DNA of 12,258 nucleotides from Gammaproteobacteria bacterium (lineage in GTDB: Bacteria; Pseudomonadota; Gammaproteobacteria; Steroidobacterales; MnTg04). This document shows, piece after piece, positions 7,247 through 12,258 of this stretch (position 1 is its first letter; each line of letters begins with the position of its first letter). The translations under genes and the position numbers were made by a program. Location: assembly GCA_027297845.1 (NCBI GenBank), contig JAPUHG010000134.1:1-12258 (forward strand). Reading direction: 5' to 3'. The notes below the pieces were generated by a model that ran no database searches, had not been told where the DNA came from, and saw only the letters and a list, made by a program, of their open reading frames with translations.

Positions 7247-7793
7247 GATCGTTAACCATCCCGATGGCCTGCATGTGAGCGTAAATGATGGTGCTGCCGA
7301 CAAACTTGAATCCTCTTTTTTTGAGATCTCTGGACAATTCATCCGATACCGTGGATATCACCGGCAGTTCTTCCATTGTTTTCCATTTATTTTGTATCGG
7401 CTTGCCACCGACAAAATTCCAGATATAGCTGTCGAAGCTGCCAAATTCCTTTTGTACCGCCAAGAATGCCTGAGCGTTGCTCACCGCAGATTTTACCTTG
7501 AGCCGATTCCTGATTATCGCCGGGTTGAGCAGGAGTTTCTCGATCCTAGCAGCGCGATAGCGGGCGACCTTGAGCGGATCGAAGTTATCGAATGCCTTGC
7601 GGTAGCCATCGCGCTTTTTCAAAATGGTTTCCCAGCTCAGACCTGCCTGCGCACCCTCCAGCACGAGAAATTCGAAGTGCAAGCGGTCATCGTGTACCGG
7701 CACACCCCATTCCCGATCATGGTAGTCGTAAAAGATCTCCTTTTGCGCCCACCGGCACCTAGTGTCCTGCTTCTTTTTCTTCACCATACGCAT
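7197..7793 (-). CDS. tag: DNA-3-methyladenine glycosylase I (Tag)
   Basis: Tag removes 3-methyladenine from alkylated DNA, the first step of base-excision repair. The 198-residue protein aligns along its length with E. coli Tag: R-C-x-W (C13), YHDREWGVP (24-32), EGAQAGLSWETILKKR, the helix-hairpin region, and LKKRGFKFVGSTIIYAHMQAIGMVNDHETGC. The zinc-snap ligands are all present: C13, H25, H183 and C187. Two ATG codons are close (7793 and 7787); GAGAG precedes both and spacing slightly favours the second. The N-terminus carries a short basic KKKK stretch. It heads a minus-strand unit with the exported peptidase and the small membrane protein; why a repair enzyme is coupled to a peptidase is unclear. 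Confidence 0.95.
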   Translation of the reverse strand: MRMVKKKKQDTRCRWAQKEIFYDYHDREWGVPVHDDRLHFEFLVLEGAQAGLSWETILKKRDGYRKAFDNFDPLKVARYRAARIEKLLLNPAIIRNRLKVKSAVSNAQAFLAVQKEFGSFDSYIWNFVGGKPIQNKWKTMEELPVISTVSDELSRDLKKRGFKFVGSTIIYAHMQAIGMVNDHETGCFRHKDCKALAV

Positions 7794-7957
7794 TGCTCTC
7801 GAAAATCGAAGAATATAGCGTCATAGAGTAGTTTGACTTACACGATCTTAACAAGCCTGCATATTTGGCCAGCAATCCTAATTTCTGCGGGCAGGCCCGG
7901 ACGACGACCCTGGCGACATACAGTCATCCTGGCGATGATTTTTTCCTGCCCAGGAAC
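7794..7957 (-). other. Intergenic stretch upstream of tag
   Basis: About 160 bp between the hvfA-like terminator and tag. It should hold the tag promoter, but I find no pair of hexamers that I would defend. TTGTTA near 7850 is a possible -35 without a good -10 at 17 nt. No gene seen. Confidence 0.3.
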
Positions 7958-7983
7958 AAAAAAGGCCCGCTTTCGCGGGCCTT
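7958..7983 (-). terminator. Strong intrinsic terminator after the HvfA-like gene
   Basis: Read on the minus strand: GGCCCGC, a GAAA tetraloop, GCGGGCC, then TTTTTT. The perfect 7-bp GC-rich stem, GNRA-type loop and six-T tail make a textbook rho-independent terminator about 50 nt after the stop codon of the HvfA-like gene. Between gene and terminator lies a second small palindrome, GAATTC-TAAT-GAATTC (7987-8002). Confidence 0.93.
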
Positions 7984-8031
7984 GGTGAATTCTAATGAAT
8001 TCGTGTTACGAGTTCTTCAATGCAGTTCGTC

Positions 8032-8232
8032 TTACTTGTCCTCGCCGCATTTGCCTTCGCCACACTTGCCTTCTTTGCCTTTACCATCGCCGATATCGGC
8101 AGCCATGTAGCCAGCGCTCAGTGCGCTCGCCATAAACGGGCTGCTGTCAGCACTCGCAGTACTCGCGAAGGCGAATGAGGACGCCAGCGCGGCGCCAATG
8201 GCTATAGCCAGGGGTTTCTTTAATTCAGACAT
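8032..8232 (-). CDS. hvfA: HvfA-family RiPP metallophore precursor (two EGKCG motifs)
   Basis: A 66-residue exported precursor. The signal peptide (KK at 5-6, hydrophobic core 8-23, cleavage ASTASA|D after residue 28) leaves a mature peptide of 38 residues: a short conserved-looking segment SPFMASALSAGYMAA (31-45), a Gly/Lys linker, then tandem EGKCG-EGKCG (54-63) and EDK. This layout matches the HvfA family, whose EGKCG cysteines are converted by the MNIO enzyme HvfB with partner HvfC into oxazolone/thioamide copper-binding groups (family knowledge). AGGAG nine nt before the ATG supports the start. A strong terminator follows at once, and no hvfB or hvfC lies in this window. Upstream on the same strand are an ECF sigma factor and its anti-sigma partner, plausible regulators. 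Only two motifs are present, and both cysteines of the mature peptide are in them. Confidence 0.85.
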   Translation of the reverse strand: MSELKKPLAIAIGAALASSFAFASTASADSSPFMASALSAGYMAADIGDGKGKEGKCGEGKCGEDK

Positions 8233-8562
8233 GATGCAGGTCTCCTATGTTTCCCTAAGGAATCAACAGCCTTTCGGCCAGTTTTTTTTATCCGCTTCTA
8301 AATGAGCGGGTTGAAATTAGCATAGACCCCGGACCGTCAGGTCGCCACTGTCTTGATTTTGCGACAAGTGGAGACTATTCAAAGCCGGACGGCTCAAACC
8401 GCTGATTCGATTCGTCGGTAACAGATTCCTTTGGGATCATCCAAACCCGTGAAGAAGCAGCACCACAAAAAAACCAGATCTATACCTCCATTACTACCAG
8501 CGCCCAGTTGGGCTTAATAAACTAGACAGGGGATTAACCAGAAAAATTACACCCCGATACGG
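8233..8562 (-). promoter_or_regulatory. Structured 330-bp leader/promoter region of the HvfA-like gene
   Basis: No convincing gene, but dense structure. From the gene outward on the minus strand: AGGAG at 8246-8242; GCC-GAAA-GGC hairpin (8278-8269); an A8 run (8289-8282); CCGCT/AGCGG stem with an 8-nt loop (8309-8292); a possible -10 TATGCT (8324-8319) with a poor -35 TGGCGA 17 nt away (8347-8342); GACC-TGAC-GGTC dyad (8343-8332); an 11-pair imperfect hairpin (8375-8341); AGCC-GTCC-GGCT; and GCCC-AACT-GGGC (8513-8502). One small open frame, 21 codons, runs from ATG 8440 to TAG 8375. The promoter assignment is weak; the region may be a long regulated 5' leader, an operator array or an unrecognised small RNA. 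Confidence 0.4.
8341..8375. repeat. Imperfect inverted repeat (operator or RNA hairpin)
   Basis: On the plus strand GTC-g-CCACTGTC (8341-8352) pairs with GACAaGTGG-a-GAC (8363-8375): 11 Watson-Crick pairs, one mismatch, one bulged A, and a 10-nt AT-rich loop. It lies about 110-145 nt upstream of the HvfA-like start. It is too long to be chance with comfort, and there is no T-run after it on either strand, so it is not an intrinsic terminator. Confidence 0.55.
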
Positions 8563-9249
8563 TCAAATTTCCCAAACAAGCGACGAACTGATCGGTGCGG
8601 ACACTTCCTCCAGATCGCTTTCCTCGCCCGCTATCACGGCGATACTCCCTTTGGCGGCAGGCAGGATGGTTCCAAAAAAGCCGTCCTCTGCGAAGTATGT
8701 CGGTCCGTCAACCTCCAGGTCCGGCAATATCATCACCGTGACCGGGCCATTCTCGCCTTGCACCACGAGGTGGGGAACCAGCCGACCCCGGAATATGCAG
8801 CTGCGGGCATAGGAAACCGCGGCAACGCCTTCAGGCATCGACAATCTGGATTTTCGCAGAACCGTATTCAGTTGCTGATACGGCACCCGGTCATCGGTAG
8901 ACACCAGCGTCATTTGCTCATGCCGCACATGGGTAAGCAAATCCTGCGCTATATCGCCATGCGGTGCGCTTTGCCACGTTACCAGCCCGAGACCCAGGCC
9001 AAGCGCCAGGCTTGCTGCAAGCCCGAGCCATGCGCCACCCCGCGCCGGGCTGGCTTCGGGTACTGCATAGGAACCGTCACCATCATCCAATAGCGGGACC
9101 CGCAGAGCCATGGCCAGCGTGCGATCAAAATCCTCAACACGAGCCGCGAAATCCGCGCACGCAGAACAGACCTGCCGGTGCGCCAGCAACTGCTGGTCCT
9201 GGCAGGCGGGGTCAGCGCCAAACTGTCTTCGAAATTCCAGGCAGTCCAT
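8563..9249 (-). CDS. DUF3379-type transmembrane anti-sigma factor
   Basis: A 228-residue single-pass protein. The cytoplasmic N-terminus has a zinc-binding anti-sigma motif H24-x3-C28-x2-C31 (AHRQVCSAC), preceded by C3 as a possible fourth ligand. A membrane helix at 72-92 (AWLGLAASLALGLGLGLVTW) is followed by a periplasmic domain containing HEQMTL....DRVPYQQLN and ARSCIFRGRLVPHLVVQGENGPVTVMILP, which I recognise as the DUF3379 pattern. It would hold the neighbouring ECF sigma factor at the membrane until an envelope or metal signal releases it. Its ATG lies 9 nt after the sigma stop, so the pair is surely co-transcribed. No terminator with a T-run follows before the HvfA-like leader, so read-through into that gene is possible. 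Confidence 0.85.
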   Translation of the reverse strand: MDCLEFRRQFGADPACQDQQLLAHRQVCSACADFAARVEDFDRTLAMALRVPLLDDGDGSYAVPEASPARGGAWLGLAASLALGLGLGLVTWQSAPHGDIAQDLLTHVRHEQMTLVSTDDRVPYQQLNTVLRKSRLSMPEGVAAVSYARSCIFRGRLVPHLVVQGENGPVTVMILPDLEVDGPTYFAEDGFFGTILPAAKGSIAVIAGEESDLEEVSAPISSSLVWEI

Positions 9250-9258
9250 TATCGTGTC

Positions 9259-9762
9259 TCATTCCTCAAAAGCGTTCATCAGCATCTTGCGGGCTCGGTA
9301 CAGCCTCGTTAGCACCGCGCCCTGTTTAATCTCCATCAGCCCGGCGATCTCCACCGTGCTGAATCCCATCAGGACCTGCAAAATCAATGGCTCGCGATAG
9401 TCAGGCTCCAGCCTGCTTATCGCTTCCCTCAGATCCGCCAGATCCGTATCCGGCGTAGTTGCGAGCAATCCCTGTTCCGCCGGTGTCAACTCATTGATAT
9501 CCTGCGTTGGATGCCGCTTTCTTTCGTACATCCTGGCGTTTTCCCGCCGCAAAATCGTTACCAGCCAATAGCGGGCCGCCGATTCATCCCTGAGGCTGTC
9601 GAAAGAACGCCATGCCCTGAGCAATGTCTCCTGAACCAGGTCTTGCGCGATTGAGTGATCGCGGCAAAGCCAGAAAGCAAAACGGAACAGGTCCCCCTCG
9701 TGGGTTCGCGTCATGTTCTCGAATCTTTTGCGTCTGGATTCCTCGGTTTTTCCCTGATTCAT
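9259..9762 (-). CDS. ECF-type RNA polymerase sigma factor
   Basis: A 167-residue group IV sigma factor. Region 2 spans about 18-83 with HEGDLFRFAFWLCRD, the core-binding DLVQETLLRAW (41-51) and a YWLVTILRREN segment. A linker (84-108) leads to region 4 (about 110-165) with a helix-turn-helix: L..LEPDYREPLILQVLMGFSTVEIAGLMEIKQGAVLTRLYRARK. There are no long extra domains. The adjacent DUF3379 protein with a Zn anti-sigma motif is its likely inhibitor. Its targets are not known; the HvfA-like gene on the same strand is the best local candidate, with autoregulation common for such pairs. A possible self promoter in the 116-bp gap to hemB is AACCTC and AACGTC separated by 16 nt on the minus strand, but this is weak. 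Confidence 0.94.
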   Translation of the reverse strand: MNQGKTEESRRKRFENMTRTHEGDLFRFAFWLCRDHSIAQDLVQETLLRAWRSFDSLRDESAARYWLVTILRRENARMYERKRHPTQDINELTPAEQGLLATTPDTDLADLREAISRLEPDYREPLILQVLMGFSTVEIAGLMEIKQGAVLTRLYRARKMLMNAFEE

Positions 9763-9878
9763 ATATTTAGACCGGAGACGTTTATCGATTATTACCGAGG
9801 TTTTTGAGCAATGTTTTGGACAGGCAGGCCATTTCGGGCGAAAATCTACCCTATATCCTGACGACCAAGGAATCCAGC

Positions 9879-10913
9879 ATGAACAGTAAGGTAAGGGGCC
9901 GATACCCCGGTACGCGGATGCGGCGGATGCGACGGGACGATTTCAGCCGTCGGTTGATGCGCGAATGCTCGCTGAGTTCTGCGGATCTGATCTGTCCGCT
10001 GTTTATTACCGAGGGCGAAAATCAATCGCAGCCGATTCCATCGATGCCGGATGTGAGTCGGCTCAGTATCGATCTGGCAGTCGAAAAAAGTCGGGAACTG
10101 GCTGCACTCGGTGTGCCGGCGGTTGTTTTGTTTCCGGTCATCGAAGCCGATGGCAAGAGCCTGGACGGCAACGAGTCCTACAATCCAGGCGGGCTGGTCC
10201 AGCGCTGTATCAAGGCGTTGAAGGTCGCCATACCAGAACTTGGCGTGATTACCGATGTGGCGCTTGATCCATACACGACGCACGGACAGGATGGTGTTAT
10301 CGATGACTACGGTTACGTACTTAACGATGAGACCGTGGAAATCCTGGTTCGCCAGGCTTTGTCTCATGTGGAGGCCGGAGCCGATGTGATATCGCCTTCC
10401 GACATGATGGATGGGCGGATCGGTGCAATTCGACAGGAGCTCGAAGCAAATGGTCATCACACCACAAAAATTCTCGCCTATTCGGCGAAATATGCATCGT
10501 CTTTTTATGGCCCATTCCGCGATGCCGTGGGTTCAGCGGGCAATCTCGCCGGTGGCAACAAATACACCTACCAGATGGATCCCGCCAACAGCGATGAGGC
10601 GTTGCGCGAAGTCGCGCTCGACCTTGATGAGGGTGCCGACATGGTGATGGTCAAGCCCGGCATGCCCTACCTGGATGTGGTTCGAAGGGTGAAAGACGAG
10701 TTTGGCGTGCCGACTTTCGTCTACCAGGTCAGCGGCGAGTATGCGATGCTCAAGGCGGCATCCCAGGCTGGCTGGCTGGAAGAAAAGGCCGTGGTCATGG
10801 AGGCCTTGCTGGCGTTCAAAAGGGCTGGCGCAGATGGGATTTTGACGTATTATGCCGGCCAGGCAGCCCGCTGGCTCAACGAATCACAAAAAGCGCAAAA
10901 CCCAGGGGATTAA
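9879..10913 (+). CDS. hemB: Porphobilinogen synthase (delta-aminolevulinate dehydratase), Mg-type
   Basis: HemB condenses two 5-aminolevulinate molecules to porphobilinogen, early in heme synthesis. The frame is open from ATG 9804, but ATG 9879 is preferred: AAGGAA lies 6 nt upstream and the resulting 344 residues suit the family, while the extra 25 residues look unrelated. Schiff-base lysines are K204 (AYSAKYASSFYGPFRDA) and K259 (MVMVKPGMPYLD). The metal-site segment reads DVALDPYTTHGQDG (126-139), with Ala/Asp in place of the DVCLC...C cysteines of zinc enzymes, so this should be a magnesium/monovalent-cation type as in Pseudomonas aeruginosa. It is divergent from the sigma operon, and the DUF47 gene starts just 1 nt after its stop, so phosphate-uptake genes are probably read from the hemB transcript. 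Confidence 0.97.
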   Translation: MNSKVRGRYPGTRMRRMRRDDFSRRLMRECSLSSADLICPLFITEGENQSQPIPSMPDVSRLSIDLAVEKSRELAALGVPAVVLFPVIEADGKSLDGNESYNPGGLVQRCIKALKVAIPELGVITDVALDPYTTHGQDGVIDDYGYVLNDETVEILVRQALSHVEAGADVISPSDMMDGRIGAIRQELEANGHHTTKILAYSAKYASSFYGPFRDAVGSAGNLAGGNKYTYQMDPANSDEALREVALDLDEGADMVMVKPGMPYLDVVRRVKDEFGVPTFVYQVSGEYAMLKAASQAGWLEEKAVVMEALLAFKRAGADGILTYYAGQAARWLNESQKAQNPGD

Positions 10914-10914
10914 A

Positions 10915-11589
10915 ATGGCTAATTACCTGTCGGGGATTTTCGGATCGTCCCCGGTCGCACCGTTACAGGAACATATGGATATCGCATACCGCTGTGCGAA
11001 AAAATTGATTCCGCTGTTCGAAGCGGTAATCGACAAAGACTGGAAATCAGTCGAAAGCTGCCGCCAGACCATTCGGGACTTGGAGAGCGAAGCCGATGAC
11101 ATGAAACAGCAGATTCGCCACAGCCTCCCAAAGAGCCTGTTTATGCCGGTGCCCAGGGAAGACCTGCTTGGATTGTTGCTGGTCCAGGATCGGGTCGCCA
11201 ATCGTGCAAAGGATATTTCGGGACTGGTCGTAGGCCGGAGATTGGAGTTACCAGAGCCGATAGCGGAACTCTTCATAAAATTCGTTCACTGCAGCATCGC
11301 CGCTACCAAACAAGCGCGGAAAAGCGTCCGTGAACTCGATGAGTTATACGAGACCGGTTTTCGCGGCGCAGAAGCAAAGCTGGTCGAATCGCTGGTCGCG
11401 GAACTCGACCGTCTCGAATCGGAATCCGACGCTTTGCAAAGCGAGCTGCGCGCAGGGCTGTTCGAACTTGAGTCTGAGATGCCACCGGTCAATGTGATGT
11501 TTCTATACAAGATCATCGATCTGATCGGCGAAGTTGCCGATTATGCGGAGCGCGTGGGCCGGCGTCTCGAATTGCTGCTGGCGCATTAG
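10915..11589 (+). CDS. DUF47/PhoU-like Pit accessory protein (TIGR00153 family)
   Basis: A 224-residue all-helical cytoplasmic protein of the PhoU-like DUF47 family. Two symmetric metal-binding ExExD motifs appear at E57-D61 (LESEADD) and E168-D172 (LESESDA), with QDRVANRAKD (91-100) and IDLIGEVADYAERV (201-214) as the other conserved helices. Family members sit next to Pit transporters and are thought to modulate them. The frame is open from 10852, inside hemB, but ATG 10915 has AGGGGA upstream and starts the conserved MANYLSGIFGSSP; I use it. The stop TAG shares its TA with the inserted foldback element, the third base being the first base of the element. Confidence 0.93.
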   Translation: MANYLSGIFGSSPVAPLQEHMDIAYRCAKKLIPLFEAVIDKDWKSVESCRQTIRDLESEADDMKQQIRHSLPKSLFMPVPREDLLGLLLVQDRVANRAKDISGLVVGRRLELPEPIAELFIKFVHCSIAATKQARKSVRELDELYETGFRGAEAKLVESLVAELDRLESESDALQSELRAGLFELESEMPPVNVMFLYKIIDLIGEVADYAERVGRRLELLLAH

Positions 11590-11753
11590 CCCGGCTTATT
11601 CATGAATCGTCGCGATGATTGCGCAGAGCATTGTTTGCACACGGGATTTTCTGCCCGAGCGGAATATCCGTGTGTATTTCCGAGGGAGGAAAATTCCGTG
11701 TGCGAACAAGGATCAAACAAGGGCGCGAGCACATTCATGAATAAGCCGGGCTA
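11587..11753. mobile_element. MITE-like foldback element with TA target duplication
   Basis: A non-coding 163-bp element (11589-11751) bounded by perfect terminal inverted repeats GCCCGGCTTATTCATGAAT (11589-11607) and its reverse complement (11733-11751), flanked on both sides by TA. A second, nested inverted repeat of 19 nt lies at 11633-11651 and 11689-11707; its only two mismatches are G-U wobbles if read as RNA, so the transcript could fold into one long hairpin. No transposase is encoded. TA duplication and short terminal repeats suggest mobilisation by an IS630/Tc1-mariner-type transposase in trans (inference). Deleting the element and one TA gives CAT-TAG-GGAGCTGTC-ATG, which keeps the DUF47 stop and places the pit start 9 nt later. 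Confidence 0.75.
11633..11707. repeat. Nested inverted repeat inside the foldback element
   Basis: GTTTGCACACGGGATTTTC (11633-11651) against GAAAATTCCGTGTGCGAAC (11689-11707). Seventeen of 19 positions are Watson-Crick and the other two are U-G and G-U in plus-strand RNA. The 37-nt loop between the arms is GC-moderate and has no T-run after it, so it is not a standard terminator. Confidence 0.8.
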
Positions 11754-11763
11754 GGGAGCTGTC

Positions 11764-12258
11764 ATGGAAGACATGCAGATCTATATTGGCCTGGCGGCCA
11801 TCTTCGGTTTGTTCATGGCCTGGGGAATCGGGGCGAACGATGTCGCAAACGCCATGGCGACATCGGTTGGATCCAAAGCGCTGACCATCAAGCAGGCGAT
11901 TTTTGTCGCCGCCATTTTTGAATTCACTGGTGCGGTGCTGGCCGGAGGCGAAGTCACCTCGACTATCCGCAAAGGTATTATCGATGCGGCGAGCGTATCG
12001 GAAACGCCTGAGTTATTGATTTACGGCATGTTGGCTGCGCTTGCGGCCGCAGGTACATGGCTGTGGATTGCGTCGAGAAAGGGCTGGCCTGTATCCACAA
12101 CCCATTCGATAGTCGGAGCGATCGTCGGTTTCGCAATGGTCGGCATCGGCATTGATGCAGTCAACTGGGGCCAGGTCGGCAGAATCGTAGCCAGCTGGAT
12201 CGTCACACCCATGATCGCAGGCTTTGCCGCCTACCTGATTTACAACAGTGTCCAGTGG
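11764..12258 (+). CDS. pit: Inorganic phosphate transporter, Pit family, 3' truncated by window edge
   Basis: The first 165 residues of a Pit-type (PiT/PHO-4) phosphate transporter, an inner-membrane secondary carrier for phosphate, usually as a metal-phosphate complex with H+ symport. The signature GANDVANA is at 23-30 in the first helix-turn, and WPVSTTHSIVGAIVG at 108-122; both are diagnostic. Visible membrane segments lie at about 6-22, 45-62, 84-103, 111-130 and 144-161. The ATG at 11764 has AGGGAG 6 nt upstream. It follows the DUF47 gene, its usual partner, but is now separated by 174 nt, nearly all of it the foldback element. The gene continues past the window; the second half with the other repeat is not seen. 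Confidence 0.94.
   Translation, partial: MEDMQIYIGLAAIFGLFMAWGIGANDVANAMATSVGSKALTIKQAIFVAAIFEFTGAVLAGGEVTSTIRKGIIDAASVSETPELLIYGMLAALAAAGTWLWIASRKGWPVSTTHSIVGAIVGFAMVGIGIDAVNWGQVGRIVASWIVTPMIAGFAAYLIYNSVQW

Noticed and set aside
7247..7342. Upstream start for the M20 peptidase
   Set aside because: It would bury the clear signal peptide 32 residues inside the protein and lies wholly in tag.
7987..8002. GAATTC-TAAT-GAATTC as an integration or cloning scar
   Set aside because: A short natural palindrome in the 3' UTR; nothing else suggests vector sequence or a junction.
7865..8110. Plus-strand 81-codon frame with repeated LPSPHLPS
   Set aside because: The repeats are the antisense image of the EGKCG codons of the HvfA-like gene; it also spans the terminator.
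8502..8513. GCCC-AACT-GGGC as the terminator of the sigma/anti-sigma transcript
   Set aside because: Only four pairs and the nearest T-run on the minus strand is about 30 nt away.
9804..9878. Longer hemB start adding 25 residues
   Set aside because: The ATG at 9879 has a proper Shine-Dalgarno and gives the usual family N-terminus; the extension looks like untranslated leader.
1..12258. tRNA, rRNA or CRISPR array
   Set aside because: No cloverleaf with a CCA-side T-arm, no ribosomal sequence and no regularly spaced direct repeats were seen on either strand.

Overview
The window looks like chromosomal DNA of an aerobic, probably uncultured gammaproteobacterium. GC is moderate to high (about 55-60% in most genes by rough hand counts). 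The supporting signs are tsaC next to an oxygen-dependent coproporphyrinogen oxidase (hemF), a YrbG-type calcium/sodium antiporter, a Tag glycosylase, an ECF sigma factor paired with a DUF3379-type anti-sigma protein, and a magnesium-type HemB like that of Pseudomonas. I cannot name a genus.

Layout: (1) 1-3166, plus strand, one compact run: the 3' end of tsaC, hemF (ATGA overlap), a VOC-fold protein (8-nt overlap), a small Zn-ribbon protein, an AhpD-like CxxC protein, and an unrecognised gene of clearly lower GC that overlaps the AhpD-like gene. (2) 3213-7793, minus strand: tag, an exported M20 metallopeptidase overlapping it by 50 nt, a small four-helix membrane protein, then yrbG with its own good promoter, then an exported Sel1-like protein. 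(3) 7958-9762, minus strand: an ECF sigma factor, its membrane anti-sigma partner, a structured 330-bp gap, a tiny exported HvfA-family RiPP precursor with two EGKCG motifs, and a strong intrinsic terminator. (4) 9879-12258, plus strand: hemB, a DUF47/PhoU-like phosphate-transport accessory protein, a foldback MITE-like element, and the 5' part of a Pit phosphate transporter.

How they work together: hemB and hemF are separate steps of heme synthesis placed about 9 kb apart. DUF47 and Pit form a phosphate-uptake unit into which a 163-bp terminal-inverted-repeat element has inserted at a TA dinucleotide; removing it on paper restores a gap of only 9 nt. The sigma/anti-sigma/HvfA block looks like a metal- or stress-responsive module. 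The maturation enzymes that normally accompany HvfA (an HvfB MNIO enzyme and HvfC) are absent from this window, and a terminator closes the unit right after the precursor, so they would have to be encoded elsewhere.

The best leads are the orphan HvfA-type precursor beside its sigma pair, the dyad-rich gap in front of it, the foldback element between DUF47 and Pit, and the low-GC unknown gene at 2612-3166.
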